A stretch of 34,583 nucleotides of DNA from Paludibacteraceae bacterium (GCA_017961765.1 JAGCWQ010000042.1:1-34583), one strand, 5' to 3'. Numbered from the stretch's first letter, positions 16,956-25,151 are shown. The notes: generated by a model not told the origin, from the sequence alone. Numbers and translations: made by a program.

Positions 16956-19900
16956 TTAAATCTCGTTGGTGTTTGCTTCCTCTGTCTCTTCCGTCATCTC
17001 TTGGCCGGCTTGTTTTGCGTAGGCGGATGGAGACATCTTGTATTTTTCTGAGAAGCAGATGCCGAAATATTTAGGGTCGGAGAATCCTACTTCGTAGGCG
17101 ACGTCGGCCACGGAGAACTTGCCGCTTTTCAAGAGGGTGGCTGCATATTGCAATCGGAAGTTTTTGATGTATTCCGACGGAGCGCAACCGATAAGTGTCT
17201 TGAACTTCCGGAAGAGCTGCACGCGGCTTAATGCCAATTTGTCGGCGATGAACTCGACGGAAAGGTTGGTCTCCGAGATGTTCTCTTGCAAGACTTCCTT
17301 TATCTTTCGTAGGAACTGGTCGTCGCGGCTTTCCGGCATTTGGGTGTCGTCGGCCGTGCTGATAATTTCCTTGTGGAGATGGTCCATTATGAGTTCCCTG
17401 TTGCTGAGTATGCTCTTGACCTTGGCTGTGAGGACTTTTGTGTCGAAAGGCTTGGTGATGTAGTCGTCCGCTTGTAGGGAGAGACTGTCTATCTGGCTCT
17501 CGATGGTGTCGTCGGAGGTGAGCAGGATCACTGGGATGTGTTTGGTTTGCGGGTTGTTCTTCACCTGTCGGCAGAGTTTCTTTCCGTCCATCTTTGGCAT
17601 GGTGATGTCGGATACGATGACATCGGGCAGGATTTTCTGTATCTTCTCCCAAGCTGCCTCTCCGTCGCTTGCCTTCTCCACGTTATATTCGTTTTGGAAG
17701 AGTCCGCAGAGGAAGGTGAGGATCTCCCTGTTGTCGTCGACGAAGAAGATGGTGTGCCGTTTGTTAGATTTGGCAATCTTGTTTTTGTCCACGATTTTCT
17801 CCGTCGTTGAGGCTGACTCCTCGTTAGGCAAGGCGCTGCCGATCGGAAGTTGGATGGAGATGGTGGTGCCTTTCCCCTTCTCGCTGTTTATCTCGATGGT
17901 TCCTTTGTTGGTGATGACGAAGTCGTGGCAAATCTTGAGACCAAGACCGGAACCTTTCTCGTTGTTGGTTCCGAAAGTGGAGGTGTTCATCTCTTTGTTG
18001 AACAAGTTCTTGAGCGTCTCTTCCTCCATGCCGACACCGTTGTCTTTGATACGGAGCAGGATGAATTGCGGGTTCTCCTCTATCTTGATAAGGATTTTGC
18101 CGTTCTTTTCGGTGAACTTGATGGCGTTGTTGATGAGGTTGCGTATGATGGTGTTGACCATCCGTCCGTCTGCGTAGGCGAAGTGGGTGGCGTTGTCCTC
18201 TATCGAGATTTGGATATTCTTCTGCTCGGCGGTCTCCTTCAGAAGGGAGACGGAATCTTTGATGTTGGCCGCGATGGAGATGTCTTTGGGAGAATAGAAG
18301 ATGTCCTTGGTCTGGATTCTTGCCCATTCGAGGATGTTTTCCATCTGCTCCTGCAATTTCTGGGAGGCGTGCATGGCTTCCGTGATGTAGGTGTATTCTT
18401 GGCTCTCCTTCTCTTTCGTTTGGTTGTGGAGGAGGGAGAGCATTCCGACGATGGCGGTCAGCGGATTCTTGAGGTCGTGGGCGATGATGGAGAGAATGCG
18501 GTTTTTGATGGAGAGCATCTCATCCAGTTCAGCGTTCTTTTTCTCCACCTCTTCTTTCTTCTGTTTGAGTTCTCCGGCCTGTTTCTTGAGCTCGGATGTC
18601 CTTTGCGTCACAATGTTTTCCAATTTGTTCTTTTGGAAAATCAGGTCTTGTGTCATGGCCTTGATTAGGAATATGACGAAGAGGATAGGGAGGATGATGC
18701 TGAGTCCCCTGAACCACCAAGTCTGCCACCAATGGGGGAGGATGATGATGTTGAGGTCATTTTCCCTTGTATAGGTTGTTCCGTCCTGTCCTGTGACTTT
18801 CAGTTGGAATTTGTATTCGCCAGGAGCAAGTTGGGTGAAGGTGGCTACCCGATCTTTGCCCACGTCTTTCCACTCCTTGCTGAATCCTTCCAGTTTATAG
18901 CTGTAGCGTATGCAGTTCGGTTTTTCTAAATCGATGGCTATGTAGCTGATGCTGAGGTTGTTCTGGTCTGGCTCCAGCGTGATGGTTTGGGTGTATTCTA
19001 TGGATTTCTCCAAGGCTGACCCTTCCTCTCCTGGTGTTTGCCTTTTATCCCAGATATAGAGGTCTTTCAGGATGATATGGGGTTGGTTGTTCGAGATCTT
19101 CATCTTTTGGGGATTGAAAGCGAACATACCGTAGTTGGAACCGATATAGATGTTGTTTTGAGAGTCCTTGTGGATGGATTTCGCATTGAAGGCGATTCCT
19201 TCCGAACCGTCCTCCAATTCGAATAGTTTTCTCTTTTTCGTTTCTGGAGAGAATTGAATCACCCTGTTTCTTGCGATGAGCCACAGCATTCCGTTGTCGT
19301 CCTCTTGGATGGATTTCAGGTCGGTTGGCAGGTCGTAGCGTTTGCTGTAATTTTCGAAGCTGTCGTCCTTGTAGTTGTAGAGCATGAGACCGTTGGTGGC
19401 GGTCAATACCCAGATGCGTTTTTGACTGTCTTCGTAGCAGCAAGTGATTTGGTTTTGAGGCAGTTCGCCCTCTTTGTCGGAGTAGGGGAATTTAATCTGT
19501 TCCTCGCCTTTGAACTTGCGGAGTCCTTCACTCGAACTGATCCAGATCCAACCTTGTGAGTCTTTCATCAAGTGGGTGATATACTTGGAGTTGTCCATGG
19601 AGAATGGGTCTTTGACCGAGTTCTCTTGGTTGATGATGTTCCGTTTGTCTGTCTCGATTTTTGCAACACCTGATCCGCTGGTACCGATCCAGATGTCTTG
19701 TCCATCCACGAGGATGGTGCTGATGTCGTTGGAAGGAATGTAGTGGGCTGTGTCCGTCTCATTTTTTCCGTAATGTTGCACAACGGTTCCCTTTTGCCAA
19801 TCGTAGAGGTAGAGACCGTTTCCCCAGGTGGCGATCCAAAAACGGTTGCTGTTCTCGTCGGGCTGGATGTCCAATATTACTTTCCCGCAGAGGTTGATGG

Positions 19901-21041
19901 TGTTGAACGTGTCCATCTTTGAAAGGGTAGTGGTGTTGAGACCTCCACCATCGGTTCCTACGAACAGTTGGTTTTTGTTTTGTGAGATGCAGGAGATGGG
20001 GTTGCCCGAGATGGTTCTTCTCTTGCGGTTGTTGTGTTGGTATCGGGCGAAGTTGTTGGTTGTCTTGTTAGCGTAGAGCAACCAGAACTGGTGGGTACCG
20101 AACCATATATTCTCGTAGGAGTCTTCCAGTATGCTGTAAGTGGTGAAGTTACGTTTGTCGATATTGGTCGGCAAGACATAGTCGATGGGCTCGAAGTCGA
20201 GTTTCTCTGGGTTGAGGATGGAGACGTTGCCGTTGGTATTGCCTATCCAGATGTTGTGTGACTTGTCCTCGTAGAGTGTTTGGACGAAGTTGTCGGCCAT
20301 CGAGTAGGGATTTTGGGCATTGGCTACGACGTGTTTTTTTAGTTCGCCCTTCGGATTGAGTATGAATAGTCCGTTGTCGGTGGTGCCGATGTAAATGTCT
20401 CCGTTGGAGGTACGGCGCATCACTTTGACGTGCTTGCTTACGGAATTGTCTTTGTCTTGGTACTTGCGGATTGTTTGGCTCTTTTTGTCGAGTATGCGTA
20501 TGCCGTCGTTCTCCGAACTGATCCAGATGGAGTTGCCCATGTCGATGAGGTCGTTTCCTAAGATAGGGAAGCTGTGGGCTATGCCTTTTTCACGGTCGTA
20601 GTGGAGCACGTCGATGTAGGTCAGTATCCAGAACGTGCCGTCGGAATCTTCTATTATCTTATAGACTCCCTTCTTTATTCTTCTTTTGACAGGTACGCTG
20701 ATGAAGTTGTCCATCTCGCGGTTGTAGATGGCTAATCCTCGACCCGTGGCGATCCATAGTCGTTGCTTGGAGTCTTCGTAGAGGCTGAAGCAGACATCGT
20801 GGGGAATGGAGTTGGGGTCTTCCTTGGAACGGGTGTAGAGTTTATAGTCAACGCCGTCAAATCGGACGAGACCGTTCCAGGTGGAAATCCAAAGGTAACC
20901 CTGCGAGTCTTCTAAAAGTTGGGTGACATCGCCGTAAGGGGTCTCGGTTGCCGCCTTGTAGGAGTTGAAAATCTTTGTCTCTCCTTTGATGGGAGAGATA
21001 AAAAAAAGGAATAGGAGTAATGAACAAAAATATCTTAACAT
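16956..21041 (-). CDS. Hybrid two-component system sensor kinase/response regulator (HTCS, one polypeptide)
   Basis: 1361 residues from the ATG at 21041, picked because it begins a clean signal peptide (MLRYFCSLLLFLFFISPIKG); the frame extends upstream only to a TTG start. Order: signal peptide, two periplasmic seven-bladed propellers made of two-component propeller repeats (L.EDS.G.LWI, GTxGxGL), a Y_Y_Y domain (about 690-770), one transmembrane segment (about 775-795), HisKA with IIAHDLKNP (His855), HATPase with NNAIKF and GSGLGLKI, a receiver with SDITMPKMDG (Asp1145) and a C-terminal AraC-type helix-turn-helix. In Bacteroidales such proteins sense glycan fragments and switch on a polysaccharide locus. 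No SusC/SusD or glycosidase genes are near it here, so its target is elsewhere or is the adjoining lipoprotein. Confidence 0.95.
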   Translation of the reverse strand: MLRYFCSLLLFLFFISPIKGETKIFNSYKAATETPYGDVTQLLEDSQGYLWISTWNGLVRFDGVDYKLYTRSKEDPNSIPHDVCFSLYEDSKQRLWIATGRGLAIYNREMDNFISVPVKRRIKKGVYKIIEDSDGTFWILTYIDVLHYDREKGIAHSFPILGNDLIDMGNSIWISSENDGIRILDKKSQTIRKYQDKDNSVSKHVKVMRRTSNGDIYIGTTDNGLFILNPKGELKKHVVANAQNPYSMADNFVQTLYEDKSHNIWIGNTNGNVSILNPEKLDFEPIDYVLPTNIDKRNFTTYSILEDSYENIWFGTHQFWLLYANKTTNNFARYQHNNRKRRTISGNPISCISQNKNQLFVGTDGGGLNTTTLSKMDTFNTINLCGKVILDIQPDENSNRFWIATWGNGLYLYDWQKGTVVQHYGKNETDTAHYIPSNDISTILVDGQDIWIGTSGSGVAKIETDKRNIINQENSVKDPFSMDNSKYITHLMKDSQGWIWISSSEGLRKFKGEEQIKFPYSDKEGELPQNQITCCYEDSQKRIWVLTATNGLMLYNYKDDSFENYSKRYDLPTDLKSIQEDDNGMLWLIARNRVIQFSPETKKRKLFELEDGSEGIAFNAKSIHKDSQNNIYIGSNYGMFAFNPQKMKISNNQPHIILKDLYIWDKRQTPGEEGSALEKSIEYTQTITLEPDQNNLSISYIAIDLEKPNCIRYSYKLEGFSKEWKDVGKDRVATFTQLAPGEYKFQLKVTGQDGTTYTRENDLNIIILPHWWQTWWFRGLSIILPILFVIFLIKAMTQDLIFQKNKLENIVTQRTSELKKQAGELKQKKEEVEKKNAELDEMLSIKNRILSIIAHDLKNPLTAIVGMLSLLHNQTKEKESQEYTYITEAMHASQKLQEQMENILEWARIQTKDIFYSPKDISIAANIKDSVSLLKETAEQKNIQISIEDNATHFAYADGRMVNTIIRNLINNAIKFTEKNGKILIKIEENPQFILLRIKDNGVGMEEETLKNLFNKEMNTSTFGTNNEKGSGLGLKICHDFVITNKGTIEINSEKGKGTTISIQLPIGSALPNEESASTTEKIVDKNKIAKSNKRHTIFFVDDNREILTFLCGLFQNEYNVEKASDGEAAWEKIQKILPDVIVSDITMPKMDGKKLCRQVKNNPQTKHIPVILLTSDDTIESQIDSLSLQADDYITKPFDTKVLTAKVKSILSNRELIMDHLHKEIISTADDTQMPESRDDQFLRKIKEVLQENISETNLSVEFIADKLALSRVQLFRKFKTLIGCAPSEYIKNFRLQYAATLLKSGKFSVADVAYEVGFSDPKYFGICFSEKYKMSPSAYAKQAGQEMTEETEEANTNEI

Positions 21042-21440
21042 TAGTATCTCAAATTTCGACGACGTTCCTTCTCGGGCTTTCTTTTTCGAATCCTTTTGAT
21101 GGAACTGCTTGTTTAGAAGACTCTTGAAACATTTATAGAAAAAGAGGGCAAGCAGGATTGTTTGACTCCTCATTGTGTTCCATTGTGTGAAAAGGGGATT
21201 TCGTTGAACCTTTTTTCCACAATTGTAAAAGTAGAATTTTTTTTGCAAATGGGAAAATGATAAAGGCAAAAATGATGAAGCGAATTAGAACAATTCGATT
21301 ATTGCACGGGGAACCTACAAGTGTTTACTACTAAACTATTTACGTTTTTTTGTTTCCAAAAGGCGGATACGAACAATCTTTATCCGCTTTTCCTTAATGA
21401 TTGGGTCATGCAAAAAAAATCGAAAAATGTGCTGTAGCCT
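21042..21440. other. Intergenic region between HTCS and tRNA-Met
   Basis: About 400 bases between divergent units, with no coding frame that has a plausible start. A hairpin with stem GCGGATA (21363-21369) and TATCCGC (21381-21387), flanked by A's and T's, may be a terminator for an unknown short transcript or a regulatory structure. No other feature is recognised. Confidence 0.4.
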
Positions 21441-21472
21441 ATTGCAGAATAAAAAATAAGCACTACCATTGC
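21441..21472 (+). promoter_or_regulatory. Promoter of tRNA-Met
   Basis: ATTG (21441-21444), 19 bases, TACCATTGC (21464-21472). Each box has one departure from TTTG and TAnnTTTG. The tRNA starts 19 bases after the -7 box. Confidence 0.5.
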
Positions 21473-21491
21473 AACGCAAAACAAAAATGAT

Positions 21492-21568
21492 GGCGGGATA
21501 GCTCAGTTGGTTAGAGCGTCGGATTCATAACCCGGAGGTCACGAGTTCAATTCTCGTTCCCGCTACCA
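21492..21568 (+). tRNA. tRNA-Met (CAT)
   Basis: 77 bases with encoded CCA. Acceptor GGCGGGA / TCCCGCT, D arm GCTC/GAGC, anticodon loop TTCATAA (CAT), T arm ACGAG/CTCGT with TTCAATT. The acceptor is fully paired with a G1-T72 wobble, which fits an elongator rather than an initiator tRNA. The base pair that closes the anticodon loop is A31-C39, which is a mismatch. A CAT anticodon could in principle be tRNA-Ile with lysidine, but the sequence resembles elongator tRNA-Met. Confidence 0.9.
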
Positions 21569-21577
21569 GTTTTTTAG

Positions 21578-21610
21578 AGTGTGTTAGGTGATTTCTGGCA
21601 CACTTTTTTT
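21578..21610 (+). terminator. Terminator after tRNA-Met
   Basis: Nine-pair stem AGTGTGTTA / TGGCACACT (two G-T pairs), nine-base loop, followed by seven T's. It lies ten bases after the tRNA and 22 bases before the LD-carboxypeptidase start, so that gene is reached by read-through or by a promoter within this stretch. Confidence 0.65.
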
Positions 21611-21632
21611 GTTTGTCTAATACTTGAAAAAA

Positions 21633-22535
21633 ATGATAAGACCTCCATATTTGAAATTAGGGGATAAGGTGGCAATCGTGTCGCCTGCTGGTGCGGTCGC
21701 TCCGGAGTTGATTGACGGGGCGGCGGATACGTTGCGTTCTTGGGGCTTCGTACCCGTGTTGGGGCAATGCTCGAAGGGACGTAGCGGAAGGTTCTCTGGT
21801 TCGGACGATGAGCGTGCCGCTGATTTACAGTGGGCTTTGGACGATCCTTCCATCCGAGCCATCCTTTGCGGAAGGGGTGGTTATGGCACGGTGCGGATTG
21901 TTGACCGTTTGGATTTTTCCGCTTTTGAACGGAATCCTAAATGGGTGATTGGGTTCAGCGATATAACCATCCTTCATGCGGCTTTGGCCAACCGTGGCTT
22001 TCAATCGGTTCATGGGGTGATGGCGAGGGCGCTTGCCCATGCTGCAGGAAACTGGGATGCCGTCTCTGCCTTGAGACGTTGTTTACAGGGTGATCTGCTT
22101 TCCTGCGATATGCCCTCTTCTCCTCTCAACCGTGACGGGGTGGCGAAAGGGACGTTGGTAGGTGGCAATCTCTCCATCTTGTATGGGCTTCGTTCCACTC
22201 CGTATGACATCTCGCCAAAGGGGAAGATTTTGTTTATCGAAGATATTTCGGAGCGTCCTTACCATATCGACCGTATGATGCACAACTTGAAGTTGAGCGG
22301 TGTCTTGTCTCAGATTTCCGGCTTGCTGGTGGGTGAATTTACCGACATCGAGGAGGATGCTTCCTTCGGCATGACGGTGAATGAGATTGTGGCTTCTGCC
22401 GTGAGCGAGTATGGCTATCCTGTGGCGTTTAATTTCCCTGTCGGGCACGGAACGAACAACCAGCCTCTCCTTCATGGTGCGGACGTGCAACTGACGGTCG
22501 CCGATGGTGTGGCTCGTTTGGATTACATTGGTTGA
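21633..22535 (+). CDS. LD-carboxypeptidase (peptidase family S66)
   Basis: 300 residues from the ATG at 21633; a TTG three codons earlier is in frame but less likely. Family motifs: GDKVAIVSPAGAV at the start, CGRGGYGTVRIVDRLDF, the nucleophile region VIGFSDITILHAAL, and later LVGGNLSILYGL, LFIEDISERPYHIDRM and the catalytic His region FPVGHGTNNQPLLHG. S66 enzymes remove the terminal D-Ala from murein tetrapeptides during cell wall recycling, or act in MccF-like self-immunity; recycling is the more usual role. The protein has no signal peptide, so it is cytoplasmic. A bidirectional terminator follows. Confidence 0.9.
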   Translation: MIRPPYLKLGDKVAIVSPAGAVAPELIDGAADTLRSWGFVPVLGQCSKGRSGRFSGSDDERAADLQWALDDPSIRAILCGRGGYGTVRIVDRLDFSAFERNPKWVIGFSDITILHAALANRGFQSVHGVMARALAHAAGNWDAVSALRRCLQGDLLSCDMPSSPLNRDGVAKGTLVGGNLSILYGLRSTPYDISPKGKILFIEDISERPYHIDRMMHNLKLSGVLSQISGLLVGEFTDIEEDASFGMTVNEIVASAVSEYGYPVAFNFPVGHGTNNQPLLHGADVQLTVADGVARLDYIG

Positions 22536-22560
22536 CAATCACTTTTTATAGATAAAAAGA

Positions 22561-22593
22561 ACGCCCGGTTACGTGAGGTAATCGGGCGTTTTT
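22561..22593. terminator. Bidirectional terminator
   Basis: Twelve-pair stem (ACGCCCGGTTAC with GTAATCGGGCGT, one G-T pair) around a five-base loop. Followed by T's to the right and, read leftwards, by TCTTTTTAT. It serves both the LD-carboxypeptidase and the convergent aromatic operon. Confidence 0.85.
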
Positions 22594-22612
22594 AGTAAGG
22601 GAAAGTCTATAC

Positions 22613-23677
22613 TTATTTTCCTTCCATGATCTTCATTTGTTGGCGTACGGACTCGGCGTGGATAGCCTCGAATACGACCTTCATGAACTCACCGTCCATA
22701 GAAAGTTCCTCGCCTTGTTGTGCGCGCTTGCAGAGGATTTCGTCGTAGCGGTTTGTTTGGAGAACGGTCATATCGTGCTCCTTCTTGTACGTTCCGATTT
22801 CGCGGCAGATGCGCATTCTCTTGGCCAAAGTCTCGAGCAAAGACATATCAATGTCGTCGATTTGGCGACGAAGTTCTGTCAAGTTCTCGGTCGTTTGGTT
22901 AGTCTCGCGGATAACGAGGTTGTTGAGAATGAGGTTCAATACTTCTGGAGTTACTTGTTGAGAGGCGTCGCTCCATGCGTTGTCAGGGTCGTTGTGTGAC
23001 TCGATAATCAAACCTTGGAATTGCAAATCCATTGCCTGTTGGCAAAGGGATGCGATGAGGTCTCTTCTTCCTGCGATGTGGCTAGGGTCGCAAATGATAG
23101 GCAACTCAGGAATACGTCTGTGCAATTCGATTGGAATGTGCCATTGAGGAAGGTTTCTGTAGAGCTTCTTGTCGTAGGTGCTGAAACCTCTGTGGATAGC
23201 TCCCAAACGCTTGATGCCTGCGTTGTTGATACGTTGCAAAGCTCCGATCCAGAGTTCGAGGTCTGGGTTGACTGGGTTCTTGACGAGGACAGGGACGTCG
23301 GTGCCTTTCAGTACGTCGGCAATCTCTTGCACGGCGAATGGGTCGGCTGTCGTACGGGCTCCAATCCACAAAACGTCGATACCGTATTTCAAAGCCTCTT
23401 CAACGTGTTTTGCCGTTGCCACCTCCGTTGCAGTCAACATGCCTGTCTCTTTCTTAACTTGTTGCATCCAAGGCAAAGCCTTCACGCCGTTACCTTCGAA
23501 GCCTCCTGGTTTTGTGCGTGGTTTCCAGATGCCGGCACGGAAAATCTTGATTCCGTTCTTAGCCAATTGCTTGGCTGTCTCCATAACTTGGTCTTCTGTC
23601 TCTGCACTGCATGGACCTGCGATAACTAGCGGTCTCTTGTCTTCCACTCCGGGAAGTGCGAATTTTTCTAATTCCAT
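22613..23677 (-). CDS. Bifunctional DAHP synthase / chorismate mutase
   Basis: 354 residues. Residues ~1-255 form a type I-beta DAHP synthase domain (VIAGPCSAETEDQV, FRAGIWKPRTKPGGFEG, VLWIGARTT, PVLVKNPVNPD, PIICDPSHIAGRR), which condenses phosphoenolpyruvate with erythrose 4-phosphate. Residues ~265-354 form an AroQ chorismate mutase (LRRQIDDIDMSLLETLAKRM, KKEHDMTVLQTNRYDEIL), which makes prephenate. The fusion order is the one common in Bacteroidales, where the mutase domain can also give feedback control. It follows pheA by 39 bases, so both enzymes are made from one attenuator-controlled message. A terminator follows. Confidence 0.93.
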   Translation of the reverse strand: MELEKFALPGVEDKRPLVIAGPCSAETEDQVMETAKQLAKNGIKIFRAGIWKPRTKPGGFEGNGVKALPWMQQVKKETGMLTATEVATAKHVEEALKYGIDVLWIGARTTADPFAVQEIADVLKGTDVPVLVKNPVNPDLELWIGALQRINNAGIKRLGAIHRGFSTYDKKLYRNLPQWHIPIELHRRIPELPIICDPSHIAGRRDLIASLCQQAMDLQFQGLIIESHNDPDNAWSDASQQVTPEVLNLILNNLVIRETNQTTENLTELRRQIDDIDMSLLETLAKRMRICREIGTYKKEHDMTVLQTNRYDEILCKRAQQGEELSMDGEFMKVVFEAIHAESVRQQMKIMEGK

Positions 23678-23716
23678 AAAATGATTCTTGTTTTATATTT
23701 TTTATTTATTTGATTC

Positions 23717-24559
23717 TCAAATTGTTTGTCGTCCCTCTTCGTATTCGCCTAAAATCTGCATGTCTTTTGTCAGTGGGGTGATGGCGCTGAGGGCTTGCGT
23801 GTATTTCACGTAGTTCTCGAACTGGAGGTCGATGTAGAACATGTATTCCCATTCGCGTCCGATGATTGGCAAGGATTGGATCTTTGTCAAGTTGATTCCG
23901 TAGAAGGATAGGATGGAAAGCACTTTGGCCAAGCTTCCCTCTTCGTGAGGGAGGGCGAAGGCGAGGGAGGCTTTGTTTGGGAATTTTCCTTTGTTCATCT
24001 CGTCCACCAGCCAAGGGTCGGCGATGATGAGGAAGCGGGTGAAGTTACGTTTGTTGGTCTCGATGCCTTTTGCGAGGGTCTCGAGTCCGTAGATCTCTGC
24101 AGCCAACTCACCGCAGATGGCGGCATGTCCCATTTGTTTCTCTTCGGAGAGCCGTTTGGCGCTGGATGCGGTGTCGTCGCTCTCGATAGCCTTGAGGTGC
24201 GGATGCTTGTTTAGGAAGTCTTGGCACTGCATCAGGGCAATGGGGTGGGAATAGACCTCCTTGATGTCGGAGATGTCCTGCCCGGGCACGGCTACCAAGT
24301 TGTGTTTGATTCGGAGTTTTTGCTCTCCTGCTATTTTCATTCCGCTCTCTTTCAGAAGGTTGTGGTTGGGTAGCAAGCTTCCAGCGATGGTGTTTTCAAT
24401 GGCGATTGCGGCAATGATGTTGTTGTCGTTTTTGATTGTTTCGAAAACCTCCTTGAAGGTTTTGCAGGCTACGATTTCAATCTCTTCCCCCCGAAAATAT
24501 TCTCGTGCGGCGATGTCGTGGAACGAACCTGCGATGCCTTGTATTGCTACTTTCTTCAT
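23717..24559 (-). CDS. pheA: Prephenate dehydratase
   Basis: 280 residues: an N-terminal dehydratase domain (KVAIQGIAGSFHDIAARE, IAAIAIENTIAGSLLPNHNLL, catalytic NFTRFLII) and a C-terminal ACT domain (about 195-270, LPHEEGSLAKVLSILSFYGINLTKIQSLP) that binds Phe for feedback inhibition in this family. It converts prephenate to phenylpyruvate on the way to phenylalanine. It has no mutase domain; that activity is supplied by the next gene. Upstream are a leader peptide, an antiterminator and a terminator, so expression is expected to respond to charged tRNA-Phe and tRNA-Tyr. Confidence 0.95.
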   Translation of the reverse strand: MKKVAIQGIAGSFHDIAAREYFRGEEIEIVACKTFKEVFETIKNDNNIIAAIAIENTIAGSLLPNHNLLKESGMKIAGEQKLRIKHNLVAVPGQDISDIKEVYSHPIALMQCQDFLNKHPHLKAIESDDTASSAKRLSEEKQMGHAAICGELAAEIYGLETLAKGIETNKRNFTRFLIIADPWLVDEMNKGKFPNKASLAFALPHEEGSLAKVLSILSFYGINLTKIQSLPIIGREWEYMFYIDLQFENYVKYTQALSAITPLTKDMQILGEYEEGRQTI

Positions 24560-24623
24560 GAGCTTCTCTTTGTTTATTGTTTCTATTTTTTTCTGTGGAC
24601 AACTGAGCCCAGCGACCTAAAAC

Positions 24624-24655
24624 AAAGAAGTCCCACATTTCTGCGGGACTTCTTT
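24624..24655 (-). terminator. Attenuator terminator of the pheA operon
   Basis: Read leftwards, an 11-pair perfect stem (AAAGAAGTCCC / GGGACTTCTTT) that extends by two more pairs inside, a six-base loop, then GTTTT. It lies between the leader peptide stop (24687) and the pheA ATG (24559). Its left arm can pair instead with the end of the leader frame: GAAGTCCCGC (24652-24643) with GCGGGATTTT (24698-24689). Confidence 0.82.
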
Positions 24656-24686
24656 TATTTTATTTTTTTATCTTCTGTTTAAAACA

Positions 24687-24755
24687 TCAAAATCCCGCTC
24701 TTACCATCTCGTAGTAAAAGTAATAAAAGAAATATGAAAAGAAATATTTAACCAT
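24687..24755 (-). CDS. Leader peptide of the pheA operon, rich in Phe and Tyr
   Basis: A 22-codon frame, too short for normal gene calling, that begins with ATG at 24755 and ends with TGA at 24687. Residues 4-15 read YFFSYFFYYFYY, and the last residue is Phe, so six Phe and six Tyr make up 12 of 22 residues. It starts 19 bases after a consensus promoter box and stops ahead of an intrinsic terminator placed before pheA. The design matches classic ribosome-mediated attenuation: slow reading of Phe or Tyr codons would leave the codons for Ala-Gly-Phe free to pair with the terminator arm. No Shine-Dalgarno is evident, normal for this phylum. Confidence 0.82.
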   Translation of the reverse strand: MVKYFFSYFFYYFYYEMVRAGF

Positions 24756-24774
24756 ATCTTTAGATTTTGATGAT

Positions 24775-24805
24775 GCAAAGGTAAGAATTAGTTTTTGAAA
24801 ACAAA
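24775..24805 (-). promoter_or_regulatory. Promoter of the pheA leader and operon
   Basis: TTTG (24805-24802), 18 bases, TACCTTTGC (24783-24775), an exact match for both boxes with one base less of spacing. The leader ATG is 19 bases further on. Confidence 0.75.
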
Positions 24806-24886
24806 GAAATAAATTGATTCTTTTTTCTTCTTTTTTTCTTAAAAAATGATGGAGTCTAATTAAAACGACCCATTTCGTGCCTTTTT

Positions 24887-24960
24887 GTCAATGAAACTAG
24901 CCGAATGCTATTATTTTTTAACTTCGTGCACTTCTGTGAGAAAAGGATTTTCTACTTCTG
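24887..24960. repeat. Direct repeat copy A (3' end of membrane protein family)
   Basis: Shares about 62 of 74 bases with 25284-25357, which spans the 3' end and flank of the complete membrane protein gene. It marks the left end of the repeat-rich segment and indicates a former third gene copy. Confidence 0.7.
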
Positions 24961-24985
24961 AGCGCGTTTTGCACGTCTCTTTAAG
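24911..24985 (-). pseudogene. Remnant of the 3' end of a third membrane-protein paralogue
   Basis: Read leftwards the frame gives LKETCKTRSEVENPFLTE and then VHEVKK and a TAA. ENPFLTE aligns with GKNPLLTKE at the end of the intact paralogue at 25323, and the DNA is a diverged copy of that end. Nothing homologous continues upstream, where the inverted repeat element lies instead. It is probably what is left after the element was inserted or a deletion took place. Confidence 0.4.
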
Positions 24986-25013
24986 AACATTTTCGTTGGT
25001 GATCTACGGTTGT

Positions 25014-25105
25014 GGACTGAAAGGCCTATCTGTCCATAGCCCAGGGTACCGTCCTGGGGAAAATGTCGTACGCCCCAATCCGCCCTGAAGGGGCAAAAGC
25101 ATATT
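25014..25105. repeat. Intergenic repeat unit, left copy
   Basis: About 90 bases with an internal dyad (CCCAGGG tacc... CCTGGG at 25040-25058), followed by the blocks ACGCCCC and GGGGCAAAAGCAT. The right copy at 25152-25240 is its inverse. Repeats with the GGGGCAAAAG and CAGGG...CCTG blocks resemble intergenic repeats I know from Bacteroidales genomes. Short reading frames across it are not genes. Confidence 0.65.
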
Positions 25106-25151
25106 TGTTTAATGTGATGAAATGTAAATCGATACAATTCGTAGGCTATTG

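Noticed and set aside
21042-21269. Longer N-terminus for the HTCS protein
   Set aside because: It needs a TTG start, and it would bury the signal peptide that begins at the ATG at 21041.
24952-25137. 61-residue frame on the minus strand in the repeat region
   Set aside because: It runs through the intergenic repeat unit and matches no protein pattern; frames like this arise from the repeat itself.
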